Positions 18,414 to 27,020 are shown, numbered from the stretch's first letter. The stretch is DNA of 34,057 nt from an uncultured Clostridia bacterium (GCA_947627825.1 CANQXO010000005.1:1-34057); one strand, 5' to 3'. Numbers and translations: made by a program. The notes: generated by a model from the letters alone, not told the origin.

Positions 18414-19133
18414 ATGAAAGAATATTTTCAAAAAATATACAAGGGTTCAAAAGAAGAATTTTATAATCTAGCAAAAGAAAACCTGCTTAATGAAAAGAAA
18501 ACCTTTATAATTACAGCAAATCCAGAAACAATAATGATTGCAAGGGAAAACGAGCAACTTAAAAAGGCATTTTTAAGCAAAGAAAGTATTGTAGTACCTG
18601 ATGGTATAGGAATAATTAAAGGTGCAAAAATTCTAGGTTTAAATGAAATTAATAAAACAATAACAGGAATAGATTTTGTAAAATATTTATTAGATATATG
18701 TAATAAGCATGAAAAAAGCATTTTTCTATTTGGAGCTAAACAAGAGGTAATAGATAAATTACTTGAAATGATTAATAATGGATATCCTAAAATTAAAGTT
18801 TTAGGTAGCGAAAATGGTTTCGTAGAAGATAAGCAACAAGTATTTGAAAAAATAAAAGAGCTTAAGCCAGATGTTGTACTAGTTGCACTTGGTATACCTA
18901 ATCAGGAAATATTAATTTATAATAATTTAAAAGACTTTGACAAAGGTATATTTATTGGAGTAGGAGGCTCATTTGATGTAATCAGTGGTATCAAAAAAAG
19001 AGCACCAAAAATATTTTTAAAATATCATTTAGAGTGGTTATATAGAATTACAAGGGAGCCCAAAAGATTAAAAAGATTCTTTAAGAGCAACATTAAGTAT
19101 TTATATGAAATAAGAAAGGAGAAGAAGAACTAA
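18414..19133 (+). CDS. tagA: WecG/TagA/CpsF family N-acetylmannosaminyltransferase
   Basis: TagA-family enzymes transfer ManNAc from UDP-ManNAc to GlcNAc-PP-undecaprenol at the membrane, an early step in wall teichoic acid and some exopolysaccharides. The 239-residue protein shows TANPETIMIARE, VVPDGIGI (D63, in the family's conserved active-site position), FLFGAKQEV, VALGIPNQE and GGSFDVISG. The C-terminal APKIFLKYHLEWLYRITREPKRLKRF is needed for membrane contact in studied members. The preceding epimerase gene makes the donor. The symbol is by family; the true acceptor here could differ from that of B. subtilis TagA. The gene ends 3 nt before argS, so the two are probably translated from one message. 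Confidence 0.9.
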   Translation: MKEYFQKIYKGSKEEFYNLAKENLLNEKKTFIITANPETIMIARENEQLKKAFLSKESIVVPDGIGIIKGAKILGLNEINKTITGIDFVKYLLDICNKHEKSIFLFGAKQEVIDKLLEMINNGYPKIKVLGSENGFVEDKQQVFEKIKELKPDVVLVALGIPNQEILIYNNLKDFDKGIFIGVGGSFDVISGIKKRAPKIFLKYHLEWLYRITREPKRLKRFFKSNIKYLYEIRKEKKN

Positions 19134-19136
19134 ACA

Positions 19137-20849
19137 ATGGATTTTAAAGAGATTATTTCAAAATTAATAATAACACAATTAAATACTTCAGAACTTTCAG
19201 AAGATGAAATAAAAAGCTATATAGAAATACCAAAAGAAGAAACCAACGGAGACTATGCCTTTCCTTGTTTTAAACTTTCTAAAGTGATGAAATTATCACC
19301 AAATATAATTGCAGAAAATTTAAGTCAAAAAATAAATATAGATGGTACAGTTATAAGCAAAATTGAACCAATAGGAGGATATCTTAATTTTTTTATTGAT
19401 AAATCAAAAATTGTAAAAAATGTATTAGATAAGTTCAGTGAAAAAAACGAAGATTTTGGAAAGCTTGAAATAGGAAAAGGTAAAAAAGTTTTAGTAGAAT
19501 ATTCTTCACCTAATATTGCAAAGCCATTCCACATTGGACATTTAAAAACAACAATAATAGGCAATGCATTATATAACATATATAAAAACTGTGGATTTGA
19601 AACTATTAGATTAAATCATTTGGGAGACTATGGAACTCAATTTGCAAAATTAATAGAAGGATATAAAAGATGGGGAGCAGATTATGATTTATCTACAAAT
19701 CCAATAGACAAGCTATCAGAAATATATAAAAGAATTAATGAACTATGCGAACAAGATGAAAAAGTTTTAGAAGAATGTAGACAAACTTTCAAAAAGCTTG
19801 AAGATGGAGATAAATACTGCGTAGAATTATGGGAAAAATTTAAAGAGTTAAGCTTAATCGAATTTGAACGAATTTATGATTTATTAAAAGTAAAATTCGA
19901 TTCTTATAATGGTGAGGCTTTTTACTCAGATAAAATGCAAGAAGTAATTGATATTCTTGAAAAGAATGGAAAATTGACTGTTTCGCAAGGAGCAAAAGTA
20001 GTTGACCTTACAGAAAATGGAATTAGCACTCCTTGTATAATTCAAAAAGCAAACGGCTCATCAATATATGCAACAAGAGATTTAGCAGCAATTTTATATA
20101 GAGCAAGAACTTATGACTTTGATAAATGTATATATGTAGTCGGAGAAGAGCAAAATCTGCATTTTAAACAAATTTTTGAAGTCGCTAAATATCTAGATTT
20201 GGATGAAAAATATATAAATGGACTAGAACATGTAAGCTATGGAATGATAATTTTACCAGAAGGTAAAATGTCAACACGAAAAGGAAACTTTGTAAAAGTA
20301 GAGGGTTTATTAAATGAAGCAATTTCCAAAGCTCAAGAAATTATGAAAGATAGAGAACTAGAAAATAAAGAAGAAATTGCAAAGCAAGTTGGAATAGGTG
20401 CAGTAATATTTGATGATTTAAAAGAATCAAGAATTAAAAATCAAGTATTTGATTTAAATGAGGCTTTAAACTTTAATGGAGAAACTGGTCCTTATGTACA
20501 GTATATGGCTGTAAGAACCAAAAGCGTGCTTGAAAAAGCCGATTTATTACCAAGCCGAGATGAGGTAAACGAAGAATTGCTTACTGATGATGCAAGTATA
20601 AAATTAATTAAGTTAATAGACAATTTTGAACAAATAATTATTAATAGTATGGAAAAAAATGAACCATCAATAATTGCAAGATATAGTATTGATGTAGCAA
20701 AAGCTTATAGCATTTTCTACAATCAAAATAAAATTTTAACAGATGATATAGAATGTAAAAAGGCAAGATTATATATAACGAATATGACAAAAATTACATT
20801 AGAAAATTCTTTGAAACTTCTAGGAATTGAAGTTCCAGATAAAATGTAA
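19137..20849 (+). CDS. argS: Arginyl-tRNA synthetase
   Basis: The 570-residue class I synthetase charges tRNA-Arg. It has the N-terminal Arg-specific domain (NGDYAFPCFKLSKVMKLSP, GGYLNFFID), then VEYSSPNIAKPFHIGHLKTT with the HIGH motif at 132-135, and NHLGDYGTQFAKLI. A KMSKS-like loop reads KMSTR (377-381) followed by KGNFV, and the C-terminal DALR anticodon-binding domain ends the protein. The length is normal for the family. It is unusual that argS lies inside a polysaccharide cluster, 3 nt after tagA and 19 nt before the Alg14-like gene on the same strand, with no visible promoter or terminator between. Its RBS AAAGGAG lies within the end of tagA. Confidence 0.96.
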   Translation: MDFKEIISKLIITQLNTSELSEDEIKSYIEIPKEETNGDYAFPCFKLSKVMKLSPNIIAENLSQKINIDGTVISKIEPIGGYLNFFIDKSKIVKNVLDKFSEKNEDFGKLEIGKGKKVLVEYSSPNIAKPFHIGHLKTTIIGNALYNIYKNCGFETIRLNHLGDYGTQFAKLIEGYKRWGADYDLSTNPIDKLSEIYKRINELCEQDEKVLEECRQTFKKLEDGDKYCVELWEKFKELSLIEFERIYDLLKVKFDSYNGEAFYSDKMQEVIDILEKNGKLTVSQGAKVVDLTENGISTPCIIQKANGSSIYATRDLAAILYRARTYDFDKCIYVVGEEQNLHFKQIFEVAKYLDLDEKYINGLEHVSYGMIILPEGKMSTRKGNFVKVEGLLNEAISKAQEIMKDRELENKEEIAKQVGIGAVIFDDLKESRIKNQVFDLNEALNFNGETGPYVQYMAVRTKSVLEKADLLPSRDEVNEELLTDDASIKLIKLIDNFEQIIINSMEKNEPSIIARYSIDVAKAYSIFYNQNKILTDDIECKKARLYITNMTKITLENSLKLLGIEVPDKM

Positions 20850-20868
20850 AACGAAAGGAAATTTCTAA

Positions 20869-21333
20869 ATGGCAAAAGTTATGTTTATATCTAGCATGGG
20901 TGGACATCTTAGTGAACTAAGTCAGCTAAATTTTAAAGCCTATGATTATTCAGTAGTTACAGAAAAAACAGAATTTAGTGAAGAAATAAAAGATTTATAT
21001 GGTGATAGGGCACATTTTTTAGTATATGGAACCAGAAAAAATCCTATAAAATATTTCTTTGTATTACTTATAAATATATTTAAAAGTTTATTTTTGTTTT
21101 TCAAAATTAAGCCACAAGTTATAGTTACCACAGGAACTCATACAGCAGTACCTATGTGCTATATAGCCAAAATATTTGGCGCAAAAGTTATATGGATTGA
21201 AACCTTTGCAAACATTACAACGAAAACGCTTGCAGGAAGGCTAGTTTATCCTATAGCAGATACCTTTGTAGTACAATGGAAAGAAATGAAAAAATTGTAT
21301 CCTAAAGCCAAGTGCTGGGGGTGGATTTATTGA
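20869..21333 (+). CDS. Alg14-like subunit (PssD/CpsF type) of a two-part glycosyltransferase
   Basis: This 154-residue protein matches the Alg14 family, the membrane-anchoring, acceptor-binding half of a split GT28-like enzyme. It opens KVMFISSMGGHLSEL, has VVTEKTEF, a hydrophobic segment at about 64-80 (YFFVLLINIFKSLFLFF), VIVTTGTHTAVPMCYIAKIFGAKVIWIE and ends with CWGWIY, the usual final motif. In streptococci and lactococci the corresponding pair adds the second sugar to the lipid-linked repeat unit. The neighbouring gene is the catalytic Alg13-like half, with overlapping stop and start codons. The RBS GAAAGGA is 9 nt upstream. The sugar is unknown (galactose, glucuronate and GlcNAc are all known for such pairs). 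Confidence 0.88.
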   Translation: MAKVMFISSMGGHLSELSQLNFKAYDYSVVTEKTEFSEEIKDLYGDRAHFLVYGTRKNPIKYFFVLLINIFKSLFLFFKIKPQVIVTTGTHTAVPMCYIAKIFGAKVIWIETFANITTKTLAGRLVYPIADTFVVQWKEMKKLYPKAKCWGWIY

Positions 21334-21797
21334 TATTTGTTACATTAGGAACACAAGACAAACAATTTCCAAGACTGCTTAAAGCAGTAGAAAAAATCAA
21401 AACCAGAGAGAAGATTGTAGCACAAGTAGGTTCAACTGAGTTTAAGTCAAAGAAAATAGAAATACATAAAAATATGACAGAAGAAGAATTTGCAAAATAT
21501 ATGAAAAAAGCTAGTGTAATTATTACACACGCAGGAGTCGGCACTATAATAGAAGGATTGAAACTAAACAAAAAAATGATAGTAGCAGCAAGGAAAAAAG
21601 AATATAAGGAACATGTCAATAATCATCAAGAACAAATTTTAGATATTTTTACAAAATCAAAATATATTTTACCATTAAAAGACTTTGATGATTTGCAAGA
21701 ATTAATAAATACAGAATTTACGCCAAAAAAATATAGAAGCAATAGAAATAAATTTAGAAGTTGCTTGAAAAAGGAAATTGAAAGACTAATTAATTAA
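21330..21797 (+). CDS. Alg13-like catalytic subunit (PssE/CpsG type), probable TTG start
   Basis: This 155-residue protein is the C-terminal donor-binding half of a GT28-like transferase. It begins MIFVTLGTQDKQFPRLLKAV if the TTG at 21330 is the start. That is exactly where Alg13-family proteins begin. The TTG overlaps the Alg14 TGA stop as TTGA, and a G-rich Shine-Dalgarno (GGGGGTGG, 21317-21324) lies just upstream. An in-frame GTG at 21312 or 21321 is possible but would add residues foreign to the family and place the RBS wrongly. The conserved ITHAGVGTIIEGL donor-site motif and the NNHQEQI segment are present. Overlap implies coupled translation and a 1:1 complex with the preceding subunit. 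Confidence 0.87.
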   Translation: MIFVTLGTQDKQFPRLLKAVEKIKTREKIVAQVGSTEFKSKKIEIHKNMTEEEFAKYMKKASVIITHAGVGTIIEGLKLNKKMIVAARKKEYKEHVNNHQEQILDIFTKSKYILPLKDFDDLQELINTEFTPKKYRSNRNKFRSCLKKEIERLIN

Positions 21798-21911
21798 AAG
21801 CAAAAAATATTTAGCAAAGTGAATTAAGCATCAACAAGTCACAAATTATAAAAAAAATTAGTAATCAAAATTTATAAAAATAATAATTACAAATTTGTAA
21901 AAAGGAGTAAA

Positions 21912-23333
21912 ATGAATCAAAAGAAACAATTAGTTAAAAATACTGTAATTATTGCAATTGGAAAATTAAGCACGCAAATAATTTCGTACATATTGTTGCC
22001 ATTGTACACTGCAAAATTATCACCGTCTGAATATGGCACCTATGACTTTATTTGTACTATTTCACTTTTCCTATGTCCAGTTATAACACTGCTTATGGAA
22101 GAGTCTATGTTTAGATTTTTAATAGACGCTGTAAATAAAAAAGAGGAAAAGAAAATAATTAGCCAAACAATAATATATACGGCATTTGGAATAATAGTTT
22201 TTATACCATTAGCATATATCATACTTAAAGCGACCAACTATACTGGAAACTTAATTTTAGCATTTATTGTTTTTGTAATATCTAATATACTAATTGGATT
22301 AAGCAATGCCTTAGCAAGAGGACTAAGCAGGATAAAATTATATTCGCTTTCTAACTTTATTTTAGGAATAGGAACAATAATTTTAAATATAATTTTTATA
22401 GTAGGGTTAAAGGCAGGAGCAGAAGGATCATTATGGGCAAACACAATTGCAAATGCATTAACAGCCATAGTAATTTTTGTAATGCTAAAATTATGGAATT
22501 ATATTGGAAAATATAATAAGCCTCTAATGAAAGACATGATAAGATATTCGGTTCCATTAGTACCAAATAGCATATCATGGTCAATAATCAATATGTCAGA
22601 TAGAATAATTTTAACACAAATGATTAGTTCAGCAGCCAATGGTATATAAGCAATGGCAAGTAAATTTCCAAACATTATAAGCGTAGTTTATGGATATTTT
22701 TATACAGCGTGGAAAGAGTCAGCAGCAAGAATAAGCAAAGAAAAAGATAAAAATGAATATTATAACAGCATATATCATGATATAAAAAGATTATTATATG
22801 CAGTTACAATTTGTTTAATAGCAGTAATGCCGTTTGCATTTCCAATACTAATAAATAAAGACTATGAAGAAGCTTACATTTATATACCAATTATAATGAT
22901 ATCAACATATTATTCAAATTTATCAAGTTATTTTGGAGGAATATTCTCAGCTTATAAAGATACAAAAATAATGGGAACAACAACCTTGGTAGCAGCAACT
23001 ATCAATCTAGTAATTGATTTATTATTAGTAAAATTGATTGGAATATATGCAGCTTGTATATCTACACTTATAGCAGATTTAATAGTATATATTTATAGAA
23101 AAGAAAAATTAAATCAATATGTAAAACTTAAAGAATTAAAGTGGAAAGGCCCACTACTTATACTAATTATTGTATGTTTAGCTTATTATACAAAATACAT
23201 TGCATTTATACCAACACCACTTTATTGGATATTAAATATTATTTCGCTAGCTGTAGCAATAGTTTATAGTATAGCAAATAATTATAAATTAGTAAAAACA
23301 TTTATAAGTAAAATTAAAGGAGGAAAACAATGA
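21912..23333 (+). pseudogene. Second Wzx-like flippase, interrupted by an in-frame TAA at 22647
   Basis: The N-terminal part (245 residues) begins MNQKKQLVKNTVIIAIGKLS and has LSPSEYGTYDF, the typical start of a MOP-family flippase. It stops in TAA within NGI*AMASKFPNII. The family normally has Tyr at this place (G-I/L-Y-A-x-A-x-K-x-P), so one base change of TAT or TAC to TAA explains it. The same frame is then open, through VVYGYFYTAWKESA and further helices, to TGA at 23333. The whole would be 473 residues with about 12-14 membrane helices. As sequenced the protein is split, and the second half has no evident RBS before its ATG at 22653. The end overlaps glmM by ATGA. Either a true nonsense mutation or a sequence error. 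Confidence 0.87.
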
Positions 23334-24691
23334 AATATTTTGGAACAGATGGAATTAGAAGGATAGCAAATACAGAGCTTACCCCAGCATTAGTGTATAA
23401 GGTAGCAAAAGCTGGTGCTTGTGTACTTGCAAAACATTCAGGAAAAGCACCTACAATATTAATTGGAAGGGATACCAGACTATCAGGAACTTTAATTGAA
23501 AGTGCAATGACAGCAGGATTTTTAAGCTATGGTGCAAATGTAAAATCACTAGGTGTAATACCAACACCAGGAGTAGCATATTTAACAAAAAAATTAAAAG
23601 CAGATGCAAGTGTTGTAATATCAGCATCACACAACACTTATGATTTTAATGGAGTTAAATATTTTAGCAATAAAGGAATGAAAATACCAGACAGCTTAGA
23701 AGAAGAAATAGAAGAAATATTAGAAAACGGAAAATTTGATGACTTAAATGCACCAAGTAGCAAAATAGGCGTGTCAGAAATTAGAGAAGACTTGTTAGAC
23801 GAATATTTATACTTTTTTAGAAAGACATTTGAAGACATCTTCGAAGAATTTGACAAAGAAAACTTTGTAGTCGCAATAGACACAGCAAATGGGGCAACAT
23901 CAGTAATAGCAGATAAAGTTTATACTGCTTTAGGAATAAAACATTACATAATAAACAATACTCCTAATGGAATAAATATAAATGCAAACTGTGGCTCAAC
24001 ACACTTAGATATGTTAAAAAAGTTTGTTGTTGCAAATAAATGTAATTTAGGAATTGCTTATGATGGTGATGGAGATAGATGTTTAGCAATAGACGAAAAT
24101 GGAAACGAAGTAGATGGAGACATTATACTTGCAATAGTAGGCAAATATTTAAAAGAAAAAAATAAGTTAAAAAATAATACAATAGTTGCAACAGTAATGA
24201 GCAATTTGGGACTTAAAAAATTCTGCCAAGAAAATGATATAACATTTAAAGAAACAAAAGTTGGTGACAGATATGTATTGGAAAAAATGCTAACTGAAGA
24301 TTACAACTTAGGGGGTGAGCAATCTGGACACATAATTTTCTTAGATTACAACCCAACAGGAGATGGAATACTTACATCACTTATGTTACTTATGGTAGCT
24401 TTAGAAAAACAAAAATCTATATCAGAATTATCTAAAATAATAAAACTATATCCTCAAGTTTTAATAAATGCCAAAGTAACAGAGGATAAGAAAATGAATT
24501 ATCAAAATGACCCAGAAATAAAAGCACAAATAGAAAAATTAGAAAAAGAATTTTCTGGAAATGGTAGGGTTCTAATCAGACCTTCAGGAACAGAGCCATT
24601 AGTCAGAGTAATGATTGAAGGAGAAAATCAAGACTATATTACAAAAAAAGCACAAGAACTAGTATCACTTATAGAACAAAAGTTAAAATAA
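23330..24691 (+). CDS. glmM: Phosphoglucosamine mutase
   Basis: GlmM converts glucosamine-6-phosphate to glucosamine-1-phosphate for UDP-GlcNAc synthesis. The 453-residue protein opens KYFGTDGIRRIANTELTP. The catalytic serine lies in VISASHN (S100), the metal loop is DGDGDR (245-250), the sugar-binding loop is GGEQSGHIIF, and the phosphate-binding loop is RPSGTEPLVRVM near the C-terminus. All match the family and the length is normal. Its ATG overlaps the flippase stop codon as ATGA, and AAAGGAGG lies 6-7 nt upstream, so it is expressed together with the polysaccharide genes and feeds the same precursor pool as WecB. It is the last gene of that transcription unit. Confidence 0.96.
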   Translation: MKYFGTDGIRRIANTELTPALVYKVAKAGACVLAKHSGKAPTILIGRDTRLSGTLIESAMTAGFLSYGANVKSLGVIPTPGVAYLTKKLKADASVVISASHNTYDFNGVKYFSNKGMKIPDSLEEEIEEILENGKFDDLNAPSSKIGVSEIREDLLDEYLYFFRKTFEDIFEEFDKENFVVAIDTANGATSVIADKVYTALGIKHYIINNTPNGININANCGSTHLDMLKKFVVANKCNLGIAYDGDGDRCLAIDENGNEVDGDIILAIVGKYLKEKNKLKNNTIVATVMSNLGLKKFCQENDITFKETKVGDRYVLEKMLTEDYNLGGEQSGHIIFLDYNPTGDGILTSLMLLMVALEKQKSISELSKIIKLYPQVLINAKVTEDKKMNYQNDPEIKAQIEKLEKEFSGNGRVLIRPSGTEPLVRVMIEGENQDYITKKAQELVSLIEQKLK

Positions 24692-24812
24692 ATGTAATTT
24701 AAAACAATATTAATAGATTAAAAGTTAAAGTTTATAGAGCAAAAAAGGAAAAATTGTATCAAAAATTGATTTTTTGTAATAATAATGTAATATAAAATTA
24801 ACAAAAAATCTA

Positions 24813-24841
24813 TTGAAAAAAAATAATTAATAATGTATTAT
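24813..24841 (+). promoter_or_regulatory. Possible promoter before the small membrane protein
   Basis: TTGAAA (24813-24818) and TATTAT (24836-24841) with a 17-bp spacer and TG just before the -10. A TATAAT at 24841 is out of spacing. A second candidate upstream is TTGATT (24766) with TAATAT (24788), 16 bp apart. Confidence 0.45.
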
Positions 24842-24871
24842 ATAATTAGAATAACAAAGGAGGAAATAATT

Positions 24872-25255
24872 ATGCCAATTATTGATTTTACAGAACCATT
24901 TTATGTAGTTGTAGCAGTAATTTTATTTGTTTTATGTTTATATTTAGCAAGAAACAACAGATCAAACACAGTAGCATGTATCGTACTACTTACAGTTGTA
25001 ACATTGCTAGTAGGACATACAATAGAATTATCAAATGCTCCAGCAGAACTTGTTCATAAATTGTCTATATGTATTTTAGTTGATGAATTATTTACATTTG
25101 TTTCATTCCTATCATTCCTTTGGTTAGACAGAATTGAAGTTGATAGTAAAAAGAATAATAAGTCAGGAAAGTCTAATAAAAAGAATGGAAAGGAAAGACT
25201 ACAAGACAAAGTAATTGAAGACGACGGACTAAATGTATTATGGAAAAAAGTCTAA
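24872..25255 (+). CDS. Small three-helix membrane protein of unknown function
   Basis: I do not recognise this 127-residue protein. It has three hydrophobic segments at about residues 10-26, 35-52 and 63-83. The third reads ICILVDELFTFVSFLSFLWL. A hydrophilic C-terminal tail follows, rich in lysine and asparagine (KKNNKSGKSNKKNGKERLQD) and ending in DDGLNVLWKKV. By the positive-inside rule the tail is probably cytoplasmic. The start at 24872 is set by a strong RBS (AAAGGAGGAA); an in-frame start at 24833 would lie upstream of that RBS. It sits alone between glmM and fba, with its own likely promoter and a terminator, so it is a monocistronic gene. No catalytic motif is visible. Confidence 0.7.
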   Translation: MPIIDFTEPFYVVVAVILFVLCLYLARNNRSNTVACIVLLTVVTLLVGHTIELSNAPAELVHKLSICILVDELFTFVSFLSFLWLDRIEVDSKKNNKSGKSNKKNGKERLQDKVIEDDGLNVLWKKV

Positions 25256-25293
25256 AATATAAGTCAAACAAGAGATTTATATTAGTGAGAGAA

Positions 25294-25315
25294 GCTACTA
25301 ACTAGTAGCATTTTT
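25294..25315 (+). terminator. Rho-independent terminator before fba
   Basis: GCTACT (25294-25299) and AGTAGC (25304-25309) form a 6-bp stem with an AACT loop, followed by ATTTTT. A further 7-bp inverted repeat, GTCAAAC (25263-25269) with GTTTGAC (25317-25323), encloses it. The right arm of that outer repeat overlaps the -35 box of fba. Confidence 0.75.
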
Positions 25316-25318
25316 CGT

Positions 25319-25347
25319 TTGACAAAAAGAATACTTAGAACTATAAT
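25319..25347 (+). promoter_or_regulatory. Consensus sigma-A promoter of fba
   Basis: TTGACA (25319-25324) and TATAAT (25342-25347), spacer 17 bp, full consensus. RBS TAGGAGG and ATG follow within 36 bp. Strong constitutive transcription of a glycolytic gene is expected. Confidence 0.88.
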
Positions 25348-25382
25348 AAGTACATAAAAATAAAATTAGGAGGTAAAAATAT

Positions 25383-26309
25383 ATGTTAGTAACAACAAAA
25401 GAGATGTTTAAAAAATCAATTAATGAAAAATTTGCAATAGGAGCTTTTAATATAAATAATATGGAATTTGTACAAGCAATTTTAGATGCTGCAGCAGAAG
25501 AAAACTCGCCAGTAATTTTACAAACTTCATCAAGTGCTATAAAATATGCAAGAATACCATATTTAAAAAACATGATATTAGCAGGATTAGAAGAACATGA
25601 TGTACCAGTAGCACTTCATTTAGACCATGGACCAGATTTTGAAACTTGCAAGCTATGTATAGATAGTGGCTATACATCAGTAATGATTGATGGTTCAAAA
25701 TATGATTTTGAAAAAAATGTTGAACTAACAAAGCAGGTAGTAGACTATGCACACGAAAGAGGTGTAGTAGTAGAAGCTGAACTTGGAAAATTAGCAGGAA
25801 TAGAAGATGATGTTAATGTAGCTGATAATGATGCAATGTATACTGACCCAGTACAAGCAAAAGAATTTGTAGAAAGAACAAACTGCGATTCACTTGCAAT
25901 TGCAATTGGTACAAGTCACGGAGCATATAAATTCAAAGGAGAAGCAAAACTTCGCTTCGATATACTTGAAAAAGTAAAAGAATTAATTCCAGAAACTCCA
26001 ATTGTACTTCATGGAGCGTCAACGGTTATTCCTGAATATGTTGAGATGTGTAACAAATATGGAGGAAATATGCCAGGAGCAAAAGGTGTTCCAGATGAAA
26101 TGCTACATGAAGCAAGTCAAAGGGGTGTATCAAAAATAAATGTAGATACAGACCTAAGATTAGCAATGACAGCAGGAATAAGAAAAACCTTCGTTGAAAA
26201 TCCAGAAGTATTTGACCCAAGAAAATATTTAGGACTAGGTAGAGACTTTATAAAAGAAACAGTAAAACACAAAATAAAATTTGTTTTCTGCTCAAGCGGA
26301 AAAGCATAG
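25383..26309 (+). CDS. fba: Class II fructose-1,6-bisphosphate aldolase
   Basis: This zinc-dependent aldolase splits fructose-1,6-bisphosphate to glyceraldehyde-3-phosphate and dihydroxyacetone phosphate. The 308-residue protein has the N-terminal GAFNINNMEFVQAILDAAAE, then ALHLDHGPD, with catalytic D81 and zinc ligand H82. Further on are VEAELGKLAGIEDDV, IAIGTSHGAYKF (second zinc ligand) and PIVLHGAS (third), and the phosphate-binding VSKINVDTDLRLAMTAGIR. The pattern and length are those of the class IIB (Gram-positive) type. RBS TAGGAGG is 8-9 nt upstream and the promoter matches consensus fully. It works in the same pathway as the phosphofructokinase at 8898 but is not in the same operon. 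Confidence 0.96.
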   Translation: MLVTTKEMFKKSINEKFAIGAFNINNMEFVQAILDAAAEENSPVILQTSSSAIKYARIPYLKNMILAGLEEHDVPVALHLDHGPDFETCKLCIDSGYTSVMIDGSKYDFEKNVELTKQVVDYAHERGVVVEAELGKLAGIEDDVNVADNDAMYTDPVQAKEFVERTNCDSLAIAIGTSHGAYKFKGEAKLRFDILEKVKELIPETPIVLHGASTVIPEYVEMCNKYGGNMPGAKGVPDEMLHEASQRGVSKINVDTDLRLAMTAGIRKTFVENPEVFDPRKYLGLGRDFIKETVKHKIKFVFCSSGKA

Positions 26310-26327
26310 AATAACATTAGTATTCAA

Positions 26328-26366
26328 TTCAAAAAATAAATTTTGAAATATTTGCTTTTATTTCAA
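26328..26366 (+). terminator. Two overlapping AT hairpins after fba
   Basis: TTCAAAA (26328-26334) pairs with TTTTGAA (26341-26347). Alternatively TTGAAATA (26343-26350) pairs with TATTTCAA (26359-26366). They share bases 26343-26347 and cannot form together. The second has a T-rich loop and is not followed by a clean T tract. Probably the fba terminator region. Confidence 0.35.
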
Positions 26367-26504
26367 GAACAAAAATTTAAAACAACAAATGAAAAAATTT
26401 CAAAAATAAACAAAAATTGTATAAAATAAATTTTTCTCAGTCGCATAATAAATTTGTAATTGCTAAAAATATAAATGACGAAAAAAGTCAAAAGGAGGTT
26501 TATT

Positions 26505-27020
26505 ATGCGCAAAAAAATGTTAGTAATAGCCACCATAACAATTTTAACAATATGTTTGATTAGCAGTTTTGTATTTGCAACATCTGAAGGTACAATGATG
26601 CGAAGCACTACAAATGCAATAGATGATGGAGGAGCAGTTGTAGGAAACACAGTAGAAGGTGCAGGAGATGTTGTAGGAAATGTTGTAAATGACGGCGGAG
26701 CAATGATAGGAAATGCAGTAGAAGACGGTACAGAAATGATTTCAGACAATATGGTAGATGGAAATACTGCAATAGCAAATGGTGTAATAGATAGTCAAAC
26801 AATTGAAAATGTAGGTGGAGATGCAAAAAATGCAGTAGATACAATGACAACTGGTAATGTACTTTCTGGAAATAGTTTATCAAATTATTCAATACTTGGA
26901 GTAAATTTATCAGTTTGGATGTGGATTATAATCATCATCATAATAATAGTAGTAATAGTTTTAATATGTAATTACATGAAACAACATAATGACAACGATT
27001 ATAATGATGATGATAAATAA
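26505..27020 (+). CDS. Secreted/anchored small protein with five 11-residue repeats
   Basis: I do not recognise this 171-residue protein. It has a signal peptide (about 1-25, ending FVFA), then five 11-residue units at 43-97: GAVVGNTVEGA, GDVVGNVVNDG, GAMIGNAVEDG, TEMISDNMVDG and NTAIANGVIDS. A loosely similar stretch follows, and then a single transmembrane helix (about 137-158, nearly all Trp, Ile and Val) and a short Asn/Asp tail (NDNDYNDDD). Eleven-residue periodicity fits an amphipathic helix or coiled coil lying along a membrane or filament, but this is inference. The start at 26505 is set by AAAAGGAGG 7 nt upstream. It is followed by a 15-bp hairpin. The gene at 30970 on the other strand has a similar plan (signal, Asn-rich stretch, C-terminal helix) but no repeats. 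Confidence 0.7.
   Translation: MRKKMLVIATITILTICLISSFVFATSEGTMMRSTTNAIDDGGAVVGNTVEGAGDVVGNVVNDGGAMIGNAVEDGTEMISDNMVDGNTAIANGVIDSQTIENVGGDAKNAVDTMTTGNVLSGNSLSNYSILGVNLSVWMWIIIIIIIIVVIVLICNYMKQHNDNDYNDDDK

Noticed and set aside
21912..23333. Reassigned or read-through TAA codon as explanation for the split flippase
   Set aside because: TAA ends many intact genes in the window (for example pnp, typA and smpB) and no recoding signal is evident near 22647. A point mutation or base error is simpler.
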